DNA of 64,000 nucleotides, from assembly GCA_905250125.1 (NCBI GenBank), contig CAJNOL010000031.1, positions 1-64,000 on the forward strand. The letters are read 5' to 3'. Below the pieces are notes generated by a model. It searched no databases. It was given only the letters and a program-made list of their open reading frames with translations, and had not been told where the DNA came from. Each line of letters opens with the position of its first letter. Position 1 is the first letter of the stretch. The position numbers were made by a program, and so were the translations under genes. The DNA is from Rotaria sordida (Eukaryota > Rotifera > Eurotatoria > Philodinida > Philodinidae). Below are positions 31,814 to 44,526 of the stretch, one piece after another.

Positions 31814-34188
31814 ACTTTATTAACCATCAAATTCCGTATATTACATAGGAGTGATTTACAAACGATTTTTGAATAAAAACATATGTATATATTCTTTAAA
31901 TAAATGTTAATTATTAGTAGAAAAATATCATGCTCTTGACGAATAGAAAATTTGCTTCGTTTTCGATTATCTTATGTTTCCTTTCTACGTTCACGAGTGG
32001 AACTATCTTATGTATGATTTTGTACTATTTTTCATGTATTCTCACTCTTTTGATAACTCTGTATGATGTAGTTTTTCTTTTTTCTATCTCTTTACTGGGC
32101 AGCAGTGAATCCCAGTATAAATAAAGCATATTATAAAAAAGAAAAAGAAAAATTGCTTCGAAACAATTCTTATTTTAAAAATACTTTTCAGATATCGAGT
32201 CTATTAGAAAAATTTCATTACAAACCAATGTGGAAAGCTATTTTTCTTTTGTAAGCTCTTCGCATTTCTAGATTTAAATAACTTATTGTTTCTTTTTATA
32301 GCACCTCTTCATTCTGAAAAGTTTTAAAACATAATAAATAACACATAACTTATTAACCGTATCATTCTTTTAATGTAGTTATATTTACTGTTTGAATGTT
32401 TTTCGATTAGCAATTCTTGTTGAGATAACATTATATTTGGTGTATGTTCATGCGACAATGAAATACTTCAACGAATTTGTATTTCTATAGCTTTTGAATC
32501 TACTACCATTCAATTACAAAAATCATTAAACAAATATGTCGTTTCCGAAAATAAAAACACTTCCGACATTGACATTACTCGCTAGAATAGAACACACCAT
32601 GAAACATATAGACAATTATAAACTGTAGGCAACAGCTACCATAACTTGATATTAATAGATTTTATTGTCTCAAATTTTTCAATACAAAAAATAATAAACT
32701 AACGTTTCTCATATGAAAAAGACGAAAGGGTAGCAACTCTAATTCTGACTTGCATTCCACCAATGAGAAGGCTGTCTTATCGAAAAACCAATTCACTTAA
32801 ACAACACTACGTGAAATATTAGTTCAAAGCACGCATATATATATATATATATATACGCAATTGAACAAGAAGCTATATGTATTAAATTATACACACATAA
32901 TATTTCATCGAAAACAAAATGTCTTTTATACTTTATTTATATTGCTAACATGTATCTGTATACCTTATTTTCGTAAGCAAAGTGCATTAAAATGTGCAAT
33001 AATAAAGTCTTATAAAGAATGTATTAACAAAAGATGATGAATGAGACAGGAAACGTCATCGAACAGTTATCTTCGTCCTGTTCTGCATTCCGCAAGACAT
33101 TTTCACTCAGTCATCCTGTTTTTACAGAACAAAGGACAATCTTTTCATTTATTTTTTTTTTTGACTAAGATATTAAAATTGTCTGTATATAAGATACGAT
33201 AAAAAATATGATAAACCCTCTATTTATACAATAATCATGTTAATAAATCTTATCACATGTTTTTCAGCAGACATGAAAAATGAAAAAGATACATGATTCA
33301 AAACGTAGACAATATAAATAGAAGGACAACGAAAAAGAATAACTTTTCTTTTTATTGCTTTTTTCTTAAATTTTTTCGTGTGAACAAATAAATAATATAT
33401 TATTAATTTGACTTGATAATAAACATGTTCCTCTTTGAATAAATGTCAATCTAACTGAGTTAAATAACCTTTTCGCTGAAGCACTCGTTGCTAGCATGGT
33501 ATCTACTCTTCTAACTGCTATTGATATAATAGAAAATTACGACGAGACTAGAACTCCATTGAATCACGATCAATTAGATCGCTTGGGTGTTCTGTGACGC
33601 TCTCTAGAGCGAGAAAAAAAAACAATTTTTGTTCTTTTTTCCTGATATAAAGTCAAAAAGAGATTCGAGAATAAAAGAATAAATCATCGAGAAAACAAAC
33701 TATTATTTTATTAATCAAAATGTACTGCGTACATTCTGTTGTTCTGTGCAAAATGTAAAACAGCGTATATATCGAAAGTAGCAGATATTCTGTATATTTT
33801 CCTTTTGTTTGGTGCATATATTATTAGACACATTGTATATTAGATTTCTTTGTTTTTCATCAAAACTCACTTTTTTAATAGACTTTTGTCTTGAACAGAG
33901 AAGAATATCGCACGCCATCTATATTTATTTTTGATACAAACAGTCTAAAATAAAATCTTTTTTTATTTAAATTTAATATTTTCATTTTGAAAATAATCTT
34001 TTTTAAATTATTTTAATCTTTTATTTCAATCATCATGGTAAAGGTCTAATCACCATCTGTCAATATGTCTTCTATAGACAACGAGAACAAAGAACATAAA
34101 CATTGTATTCTGTGCCATTGGCATTGCCATTCAAATAATCGATATATCTTCTTTTTAATTTGTACGGTGAATTACTAACACCGTAAGC
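31814..34188. other. 2.4-kb intergenic region
   Basis: Short open frames only, with no recognisable protein. An (AT)n run lies near 32836-32855. It includes the RAD21 upstream region. Confidence 0.55.
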
Positions 34189-37138
34189 ATGTTTTATACA
34201 CATGCAATATTAACTAAACGTGGTCCATTAGCTCGTCTTTGGCTTGCTGCACATTGGGATAAAAAATTAACTAAAGCACAAATCTTTGAAACGGATATTC
34301 GTCTTAGTTGCGAATCAATTCTTGAACCATGTTTAAAATTAGCATTACGTACAAAAGGTCATTTATTACTTGGTGTTGTACGTATATATTCTCGTAAAAC
34401 AAAATATTTATTAGCCGATTGTAATGAAGCATTTATTAAAATTAAAATGGCTTTTCGACCGGGTATTGTTGGAATTGACGGATCAACAAATCATCATGTA
34501 GGTCAAGATTCTGATACACGTGAAGTTTCAATTGCTGCTATAACATTACCGGAAAATTTTCATGATTTTGATTTAATTGATCTTAATATTGAGTAAGTTT
34601 ATTTATAAATGAAAAAAAAACAAAAAAAGATTAATTTTATATTCAGTTATATTGATGATCCATCTCGATTTCAAATGCATCAAGCACGTGCAGAAGAAAT
34701 TACACTTAAAGAAGATTTTATTAGTGTACCTATGCCACTTGATGATGATTTTGGTAAAGAAAATAAACAAACAAAAAAGTTATAAAACTTTTTAAATATT
34801 TAATTTTTTTTTGTTATTCCTAGGCGATGCAAATGGTCTTGATGAACCTGAATTCTTTCGTAAACTTCAACCATCACTTCATTTTAATGGACAAAATTCA
34901 AATATCGATATTGATAGTATGAAAAAAAAAAAATTTTTTAATTTTTGTTTAATTTATTTTATATTCTTTAGCTACAATTATGCGTAAAGATCAAAATATA
35001 AGTCGACCACTTGGTGATGATCCATTTGCATTAGATGGTTTTGGCGATTGTATGTTTTTTTTTTTATTTTTAAATTATTAAAAAATAATTTTTTTTTTGT
35101 AGTCACCGCTCCAGCTTCGGTCATTGGTATTGGTGGTGATAATTCAAATCTTTCAAATGAAAGAGATCAATATGATCATGTTATGTCACCATTCCATCGT
35201 AAATATTTTTATTTTTAAATTGTTTATCATAAAAAGAAATATTTTTTGTTTTTCTAGAAGATGAAAATGCACCAGGTTTACCAACACTTGATGATGATCA
35301 TCAAGCACCAGCTAATGAACAAAATCAAGATAATCCTATGGATATGGAAGCAGCACATATTCCAGGTGTTGATGATACAACACTTTTATCAAATGTTTCC
35401 GATGAATTTGTTTTACCACCTATTTCAGCAGCAGGTAAATGAAAAAGAGAAATTTTTATTTTTAATATAATTTTGTGAAAAACGAGTATTGAAGTATATA
35501 AGATAAAAATTTGTACTCAACCACAGACCTTGACATACGCTAATCGGACATCACCACAGATGGCGACAGACGTTAGTGAGTAGACCCCGTCAAGTTGGTC
35601 GCGAACTCGATGAGCTCTATCCTACACATTTCTCAAATGTGTAGGGTGCATTAGTCATCGAATACAAAAAAGTATCTTCGGAGTGACTATCCTGTTACAG
35701 TTCGAAAATTTTGGATCGGGCAGGCTCTGCTAGTCAAAGGCTGTAATAGATGTTATTGATATACGATCAATAACGGCTTGCTACACTATACAAACTACTT
35801 TCTTATTATATTTTTGAAGAATTCAGCCAAAAGCTAGTGAAGATATGTGTCCCAAAATAGACACAATGAAACAATTTTCCTGTGATTAATCACAGCAGCG
35901 GCATCGTGTTTCATATATTAATCACACTGGGATTACGCTAATAGTTTTTGTTTCTTTTTTTTATTTTAAGCACAAACACCAGCAGCTCGACAAGCAGTTA
36001 AACGTAAACGAAAATTAGTTATTGATGAATTAAAAGAAATTGATAGTGGATCAATGAAAACACAATTAAGTGATACAACAGATATTGTTGGTGTACTTGA
36101 ATTAGCACCACCAACACGTCGTTTAATGCATTTGAAAGAAACCGGTGGTATTGAAAAATTATTTTCATTTAGTGCAACATCAATTTTTTCTAAAACATTA
36201 CAACAAGTAAAACAATCGATTGATTGCGAAAAAAAAATTCTTTAAAAATTCTTTTTGTTATTATCTTTAGTTAATAACACGTAATATGGTAACAAAACCA
36301 TTAGATCAAATGCCACCGGATAATTATCAAATTCAACATGATCTTGCTATGGAACAACTTGAACGTGAAAGAGATGATTCATCAATTGAACAAATGCGTG
36401 CTACACATCATCATTATCTTGAAGTATTAGGTCATGATCCATCATTAATAGGTACTGATGGTTTATCACCTAATCGTTCAAAAAAACGTGGTTTATCACC
36501 TGGTATGGATGATGATAATTTTGATAAACGTCAACGTTCAGATTCATTATTTTTACCACCAATGACAACATCAATGGATAATCTTATGGATGTTATACCA
36601 GGACCAATGTCACCAACACGTAAAAGTGGACGAAAAGTTCATGAACTTAATCAATTACCACCATCACCATCACGTACATCAGGCAATATGAGACGTAAAA
36701 AAGGTATGGGACATTTAACAAAAGAAAATCAAGAAGAACAAGATGATGAAGATGAAGAACATGGACAAACAACAACAGCACAAGAAGTAAATTTTTATTG
36801 ATTATAATATATAAAATTTTAATATATAAAATTTTTGTTTTTTTCTTTTTCTTTCATAGGATTTTGAATCAGGTAAAAAATTAAATCGTCGTGCTAAAAT
36901 TATGCTTAATGCATTTGAACGTGCATTTGATACTGCTGATGCACTTTCATTTCATGATCATTTATCATCGGGTAATCCAAATTATCATACAAGAAAATTA
37001 ACAGCACAAAAATTTTATACATTATTGGTACTTAAAAAACTTCAAGCTATTGATGTTGAACAAACTGAAGCATTTGGAGATATTGCTGTTACACCTGGTG
37101 TTAATTTTCATCAATATATAACAAGTGGTGGTAGATAA
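34189..37138 (+). CDS. RAD21: Cohesin kleisin subunit RAD21/SCC1
   Basis: Nine exons: 34189-34592, 34647-34753, 34824-34916, 34972-35049, 35103-35198, 35258-35434, 35971-36206, 36271-36786 and 36860-37138; all phases close, 661 residues (vertebrate RAD21 ~630). The N-terminal kleisin domain that binds the SMC3 neck is strongly conserved ([53 protein letters not shown]). Residues ~361-405 form the SA/STAG-binding region ([38 protein letters not shown]). The C-terminal winged helix that binds the SMC1 head is intact ([16 protein letters not shown]-type: [20 protein letters not shown]). An acidic/Gln-rich disordered middle precedes it. Most introns are 45-75 nt; intron 6 is 536 nt because it carries an R1 repeat. 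It closes the cohesin ring for chromatid cohesion. Confidence 0.95.
35485..35950 (+). repeat. Dispersed repeat family R1, copy 3 (RAD21 intron)
   Basis: It begins TATTGAAGTATATAAGATAA and ends CACTGGGATTACGCTAATAG, with shared GATATACGATCAATAACG and GTGTCCCAAAATAGACACAA. It carries ~170 bp of internal sequence absent from copies 1 and 2. It accounts for most of the long RAD21 intron. Confidence 0.8.
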
Positions 37139-38568
37139 AAACAAAAGAAAAAAGAAAAAGAAATCTATATAAGGATTTACTCAATAAATCGGTGTTGTCA
37201 GATGTATATCTATATGTATTGTCAATCGTTTAAATAATTAGTTCTTCTATGTATGTGGTTTTTTTTTCTTTCCGTTCGAGTATTTTTCGATGTTTCTTTC
37301 TTTCTCTCAATGTGTGCATGTATATTGTACATATTTATTTCAATGTATTGTGTGATGACTTTCTTTTGTTTTTGAGAGAATATACTCATGTTTTGTTTGT
37401 CTTTAATTGTATGATAATATAATCATCCTTGTTTTTTGTTTTCTTTTTTTTCAGAATGATTCTATAATCATTCTCTTATTTGTTTATTAATCTATATTGT
37501 TGTCTTCTAGAAATTTTCTGTGTGCACTACTTTTCTTTTTGTTTCTCATACTTCTCTTTTGTTTTTTTTTTCTTTCTTTTTTTTTTCTTTGTTTCTGTGT
37601 TTTTGTTAATTGTGTATTCGTTGCTCTAGTCGAATCTATCATGTTGATATGGTGATCGATGATGATGCTTATAAATTAGAAGACAACTCTAAATAAAATT
37701 CAATCAAATTTTTAATTGATGATTTTGATATATGACAATGCGAGATTGGAATTTAATGTACTGATCTTCTTTGACACAATATGAAATCTTATGGAATTGA
37801 GTATTTGTATTATTATACCAGCTGTAATCGAATTATTGATTGTCACAAGAACGAATTCTGATTGTTTCATTTTTCTATTTAATAATGATTCTAGCATGAA
37901 TGTTATGATCAACAAAGTTATGACCATTGCTTCCAGAGAGGTTTTCTTTTAGTCTTATTAATTGATTTGCATTTCTTCGACAATCGTTTGAAAGATTTAA
38001 CAACAAGCCAGGTGTTGACCTTCACAAGAAATGATTGATGTCGATTATTACGTCTTTAAAGAAAACAAAGAATAATCACATACCTATAAGTAGTAATTAG
38101 CGGAATCAATCGTTTTTGATTTTGGTTTCGTGTTTAGTAATATATGTACTAGCAAAAAATGCGATATCATTTTCTAGCAGTGTCAGTGCACTTGAGACAT
38201 CTTGGAGATTCATTACTTTTTTAAATTTATTAATACCTTGTCTATTCTGTACATTTACATGTTCGACAACTGTGTTGTTTACGAAAAAAAAGGATTAATT
38301 TTACTATCAAAATTGTAACAGCAAATATTGAAATGATCGTTACTCACTAACTTTCGTATAAACTTATAGAACACATGAGTCGTGAGAAGATGACATTTGT
38401 TGCAGGCCTTATATGACCTTAAAAGATATCACTCCCAATGAAAAAGTGTTAGTCTTGGTGTGAAACCGGGACCATCTTGTTCATATCGATCTATGAGACT
38501 ATATCACTGAGTTTTTTTTTCTGTTCAATAAATGTACATGAAGTGTACTATTCTATTTAGAGTGTGGA

Positions 38569-38582
38569 GGGGGGGGGGGGGG
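38569..38582 (+). repeat. Run of 14 G
   Basis: An uninterrupted poly-G tract, strikingly unusual in this AT-rich DNA. Confidence 0.95.
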
Positions 38583-39688
38583 TATGTTTTCTTCACTCTG
38601 ACCTACTCACAGACACCTGAAAAAAGATGTATATGAAACATACATGATTTGAATTAATTTGTTTATTAAGGTTCTACTCGTTTTTCAACTTTGCTCTTTG
38701 TTAAAAAGCACGTTGATTTTTATGAATATAAATTCTATAAATGAAATAAGCATATTGATTTGTTTATCATCAACTAAATGATAATATGTATTGTTTTGAC
38801 ATTTGAATAGAGCTATACATACCTATCTTTTGATCCTTATATATTTTGACATATTTATCTGTCGACATTTTTCTTTTCGACCAAAATAGATTTCACACCT
38901 TCTAAATATAAACTTGCTTATAATTATCTACAATAACATGCAATGGTTAAAATCAAGATAATTATCAATATCCTTGTTAGTGATAATGGTAGCTACTATC
39001 ATCTTCAGTAAATAAGGAAATATTCCGTTGTTGTTATTTCTCAACTTATACTTTGTCAGTCAAGGACATTTAAAAAAAAACACTGTTTTTGCGAAGAGAA
39101 AATCAGACAAATGTATATGTAGTGATTGTGACGATTATTGATCGTTACACTTCACTTCACTTGTGTTCTTTTCTCAATAAGACTTGTTTTTCATAGCGTT
39201 GACCTTGACGATATGTGTTTTGCAATCTCTTCTCTTGTGTGACTAATATATAAGTATGCGTTTGTACCGATATAGATACGACTGAGTGATGAACTAGCTC
39301 AATAAACACCATTATCGAGGGTAACAATAGAGCTACACCACCAATGTGTCACAGTGATTTTTTTGAAGAAATATTTTTTCTAGATAGTTACCATCATCGA
39401 CAAATAATCAATATAGTTTCTTTCAATCTGATAAGTCTGTTTCTGAATTATGATCGCGACAATATCCATATTGTGAGATAAATCCTATTTGATATAGAAG
39501 CGATTACACTCATTTTAGCATTCAAAATACAGATACGGTTTATAATCAGATTGGCGCTCTTGTTTAGTAGAATGTCATCGATAGTCACATGTTCGATATC
39601 AAACAATCAATTTTCATCGCTTCCTAAGGTGTACACTAAGTCAATAAACTAACAGGTGTACTTTTTTTTGAAGTTACACTCTCAGCCA

Positions 39689-39973
39689 TGTTTGCATGTA
39701 TACCAAATGCTTCATTAACAACGAAGCTGAACGGCAAAACGACTTGTTTTGTCCATCCAGATTGGTTATATACTGAAGAGAATTTCACGCGTATGAAATC
39801 GAGAGTTAAAACAACAGAATCATCTTCAATCGAAGGATAAAATATTTTAATTATTAATTCACGTTCTCAATTCATTTGCAAGTTCCGTTCAACTGGTATA
39901 GATGTTCGAGAAAGTCTTACCATCAATATAGAACAGTTTTACTCTGAAGATCGTGCTGTCTATCAGTTATAAC
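39689..39973 (+). pseudogene. Possible decayed coding fragment
   Basis: 39689-39841 reads MFACIPNASLTTKLNGKTTC, then FVHPDWLYTEENFTRMKSRV; just downstream another frame reads NSRSQFICKFRSTGIDVRES, LTINIEQFYSEDRAVYQ. The composition is protein-like in both, without a joinable frame. No family recognised; could also be two exons of an unfinished gene model. Confidence 0.3.
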
Positions 39974-42483
39974 TATATACTGAAAAATAAATGCAATTCT
40001 GTCAATGCAACCAAATCTATTTTGATTCTCAATACCTGATCTTCCATACTTTCGAGCATCACCAATAATACAGATCAATCAAAAAGAAGATTTGTTTTTT
40101 ATTAACGACGTTTCGATAAATTTATTATCATTATCAAATTTCATCGCTTTAAACCTACAAGTAACGAAAATAAGATATAATTATTATTGGAAAATTACAA
40201 AAGCACAAATATGTTCACAACAATATTATGAGATACATTCAAATATACATGCTGAAATATGCTATCTATTGTTGAGAGTTCATTATTGATTTTGGAGAAA
40301 AATTCTTATTACCATTGTAATTCGAAAAAATAATCAACAGTGTCTCTGACAATCTACATGTATATTGAGATAACTTTAATATTTGTTATTCAAATTTGTA
40401 ATAATAATATAGTAGATCATACTTCACCATCAATCATGAAGAGTAAGAGATTTTTTCACATGATATTATAGGATAAGCTTATGGTGTTTATTAATCATAC
40501 ATATAACAAGTGAGGCAAGCGTACATTTTTTCTACCGCTGTTCTTCTACAAAGATCATCTTTTGTCAACAGGACATAAAAAGATTCAATTCTATTTTAGA
40601 ACGTAACTATTTAGTGAAACTAGTTGACACAGTAATTGAAATATAGTTGTGAAACAATGTTTGATTGTTATTAATTCTATTATCTGATCCATGTTCTATG
40701 TGCATCTAATAATTCATCAGTCTAAACGAATTGGCTACATAATTTAATTCAAATAGAATGAATTAGTTACAAATTTTAGAGTAGTCTGAACTGAGATGGA
40801 TTGATCGTACATTCTCAAAAAGATGACTATTCATGGCATACATAGCTGTCACTTCAAACTAGTCCCGAGTGCCATTGGAGACATTTCGAACTAGTCAAGT
40901 TACTTGTCTGTAGCTGGTTCTTAATAGTCCAGCAGATGATGAAGCGTGACTCTGTTATCTAGACTGTCTAAACTGACGTTCAGATAAGCACCAGGCGTAA
41001 CCACTGTGATGGCTGTGATAGTTGCTAATTTTTCTTAGAAGTTCGTGACCGTGAGTAGACTTTGGTTACAAAGAGAATAGCCCCATATCCTGTATTTCTG
41101 TTAACTGGTTAGATATTCTACAAGACAAATGACCTCTTTTTTTTGCATAGATTCAAAATTTGCAACTACTGTGATATGCAATAAGTGAGATGCAAAATCA
41201 CACATAAAATAATCATAAATTATATTTTGAACAATGAGAATGTTAAAATAAAGTCAAACTTTAGATGTATGACCGTTCTTGTTTTGTTTTGAGAGGTGAA
41301 CAAAAATGTCTTTGTTGGAAATTAATTGTAGTTGATTTCTCTTAGACAACATCTTTCGAGTTGTCTGTTATTCGTTCCATAAGATAAATTTTGTTTTCTT
41401 CCCTTTTACTTCAACACATTTTCACCGCTTTTACTTATAGAATCGATATACTAGGCCTTCATCAATAAAACATATAGTTTACGGAAGGAGGTTCTAACAG
41501 ACTAAAATTATGTTCAGTGGCTACCATGTTCATGATTAAAAAAACAGTCACGTTAGGCACTAGTCAGGATATTCATCAGATATCGGCCAATGGTAGGTCG
41601 AATATTCGAATTTATTATTCGTCTTTCATTTTTATGATTTTGCTGTTCTACTAACTAGTCTGAAAGGAATTAATAGACTGAATATAACTGGGTGAAAAGA
41701 CACTCTAAGCTAATCTAGTCGTGGTTGTAGGACTTTTTTTTTCTAACGATGAATAGATCTGACGAGTATTGCGGACATATTGAACAAGTCATTTAAACTG
41801 TCTTCACTTATTCTTTGCTTATATGGATGATCATCAGTGATCTTTACAGAAAAATTACATTAATATTCATATTGGCACGACCTTTGAAATACTTAAATGT
41901 CTATGGCTTTAGATTTTGTATTCATGGAAAAATTTGTAATCATAAGAAGCTGATTTTTTTCCGATACAATACATTACTGAAACATGTTCATTTTGAACTG
42001 AACGAAATACACGAAAATATTTGTATCAGAGCTCCGCGTGTGACGGGATGGAATGGAACGAAAAATTTTTCATCCCATCTCATTCATACCATGGGACTTC
42101 ACACTTGTCAAATGTTTTTTTTTCTATGTAACTATAAAATGATGAGATACTGTGAAAAAGAAATGGACTCTAGAGAGTATAAGATTGCGGTATTTTTTAG
42201 AAGAGAAAAACAACGATTATAGCATACATTCACTCTTGAGATTCAAACTCACAAATATTATTCAAATGCTGCGTGAGACAACATATATGAACGCTTTGTT
42301 GAAATTAGGAAAAAAAGATCTTTTTTATGAAAGAGAAATATTACTATTTCATGTATAAAAAATCTGAAGTTATACAAGATCAATCATATTTTGATTAATA
42401 AGAATATATTTATTATTAATCTCTTGTTTAGTTCATTTTAAATGATGACAAAATTTATTTCTTTTTTATTTAAAAAAGACATA

Positions 42484-43172
42484 TCATTGGGAACATTGTT
42501 CACGTTTAATGCAAGTACTACCAGTGCTATTATCTTTACGAACACAATCAGTAGACTGACAAAAACAACCGCGAACACATTGTTCAGTACAGACTTGTGG
42601 TACATAATTGCAAGTTTCAACACAAGCTGGACCACAATCTGTATATTGTTCATTATCACCTGTGCAACATTTTTCCTGCTGAACGCATTGATTATTATTG
42701 GTGCGAAAGTAACCTTTTTTGCAGAAACAACCAGGTTTGCATATTGCTATGCATGCTTGAGGTTCTTTTGGAAGTGGATATGAAAAATCATTACATGTAG
42801 GTGGACATGCTGAACCACATTGTTGATATTCTTCATTATCTCCACATTGTGGAACATCTGTTTTGTTACAGTCTTCACGTTTGACACACGGACTACTAGT
42901 GTCATTTGACTGACGAACATAACCATCTTGACAGAAACAACCGAAACGACACATAAATGAACATATGGTCGGTTTGTAATCGCATGTTTCGATACAAACT
43001 GAACCACATGTGTATTGTTCATTGTTGCCACATACTGGAGCCGGAGGCGAATCTAAGGTATACATAGAGAAACAGGAGTAGGAATATGAACAAAAGATTT
43101 TAAATTCATTTTACTTCCTTGAACGATAGTCGTTAGTAATAGCAGAAAAGTTGTATACAATATTGAATGCAT
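42484..43172 (-). CDS. Secreted protein with three TIL (trypsin-inhibitor-like) Cys-rich domains, copy 1
   Basis: Exons 43172-43115 and 43052-42484, with a 62-nt intron; 208 residues. The first exon gives a signal peptide MHSILYTTFLLLLTTIVQG. Three TIL repeats follow, each with ~10 Cys: CGNNEQYTCGSVCIETC...CFCQDGYVR, CGDNEEYQQCGSACPPTC...GCFCKKGYFR, and CTGDNEQYTDCGPACVETC...CVRGCFCQ. TIL domains are disulfide-rich folds, commonly secreted serine-protease inhibitors or parts of mucin-like proteins. The reactive-loop residues cannot be assigned with certainty, so inhibition is inferred from the family. A tandem paralog of identical predicted length lies 670 nt upstream on the same strand. Confidence 0.88.
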
Positions 43173-43841
43173 AATACCTTACTTGCGTTAGACGAAAAAT
43201 CAAATTATGAAGAGGTACGCATTGCATATATATATATAGGTATACATTTGTAATACAAAATATTTACACTTGTAGATTATTTATTGACATAAGAAAAGAT
43301 GAAGAGAAGCTTAATTTTCAAGAGATTGAATAATCTTAATCCTTCTATAGCACGAATATAAACTGAAAATAATATTTGTTAAGAAAAAAACAATATTTGT
43401 ATAGGTATAAAATGATAAGATACCGTTACGGATACCATGAATTTCGCGGTACTGACTTTTGCACTTGACTTTTGGCAATTACTGAAAGCTTTTAATAGCG
43501 TGGATGTAGGTAGAGCGAATACTCACATCTACATCCACACCTGGAATTCACGCTTGCCATCGTTACAAATCATTTAATACAAAATATAACAAAGCAAGAT
43601 TTAAATATGCTTATTAATTATCTATGCACTGCGAGTAAACATATTTCATCTCTTCATGAATAGCAGATTATTTGTTTTCATACAAATGAGATATCACTAT
43701 ATCATGTATGAAAGTCTAAAGTTATAATCGATATATTAATATTTTCGTCACAAAGAACATTTTTATAATAAGTTGTTTATTTATTTTAACTTAAACAATG
43801 AGAAGTGTTTCAATATATTGTTATTGTATGTTTAATGGATA
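43173..43841. other. Spacer between the TIL paralogs
   Basis: No gene is seen. A hairpin-like pair GCGTGGATGTAGGTAGAGCG / CACATCTACATCCACAC lies at ~43498-43545, and an AT run near 43232. Confidence 0.5.
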
Positions 43842-44526
43842 TCATTTTGGACATTGATCGCGTTTAATGCAAGAACTACCAGTGCTGTTATCTTTACGAA
43901 CACAATCAGTAGACTGACAAAAACAACCGCGAACACATTGGTCAGTACAGAATTGTGGTACATAATTACAAGTTTCAACACAAGCTGAACCACAATCTGT
44001 ATATTGTTCATTATCACCTGTGCAACATTTTTCTGGTCTAACACATTCATTATTCTTGGCACGATAATAACCTTGTTTACAAAAACAACCAGGTTTGCAC
44101 ATTGCTATGCATGCTTGAGATTCTTTTGGAAGTGGATATGAAAAATCATAACATGTAGGTGGACATGCTGAACCACATTGTTGATATTCTTCATTTATTC
44201 TACATTTTGGACTGTTTTCTTTTGTCGGACAATTCTTAAGCATAATACAAGGACTTCTACTTTCGTTAGATCGACGCACATATCCAGACTTGCAAAAGCA
44301 ACCATATTGACAAACCATCGTATAAATTTTAGGTTTATAATCACATGTTTCAATAAAACTTGATCCACACATATATTTTTCATTAGTACCACATCGTACG
44401 TCTAAAAAAAAGCAATTCTTAACAAGAAATTGAAATTTAATTTTCCAATGTTTTTTAACTATTTATTGTTGAGTCAACATAGATTGATAGAAATAACATG
44501 ACGTAAATCTGTGAAAATAAAACCAT
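43842..44526 (-). CDS. Secreted TIL-domain protein, copy 2
   Basis: Exons 44526-44460 and 44401-43842, with a 58-nt intron (GTTAAA donor, weaker than usual); 208 residues. The first exon encodes a signal peptide MVLFSQIYVMLFLSIYVDS. Then come three TIL domains: VRCGTNEKYMCGSSFIETC, CRINEEYQQCGSACPPTC and CTGDNEQYTDCGSACVETC, ending CIKRDQCPK. The third and second domains are nearly identical to copy 1, while the first domain and the signal peptide differ strongly, so divergence or conversion is uneven along the gene. Phase-1 intron position is the same as in copy 1. Confidence 0.85.

Larger units (their letters stand above)
37139..42483. other. 5.3-kb gene-poor region
   Basis: RAD21's 3' flank has T-rich tracts and a 14-G run (38569-38582). 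A possible protein remnant lies at 39689-39973. The remaining open frames (such as 41815-42222) lack protein-like composition. No element ends are recognised. Confidence 0.5.

Noticed and set aside
36286-36801. Possible independent start at an internal ATG of the RAD21 region
   Set aside because: The exon continues upstream in phase from an acceptor and lies between RAD21 exons.
38569-38582. Poly-G as telomere-like repeat
   Set aside because: A single homopolymer without the T-containing periodic unit of a telomere.
41815-42222. 135-codon open frame on the plus strand
   Set aside because: No recognisable motif, low-complexity tail and no plausible splice or signal context; likely chance.
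42438-43031. Other long frames over the TIL genes, both strands
   Set aside because: They overlap well-supported Cys-rich domains in another frame and lack protein-like motifs.
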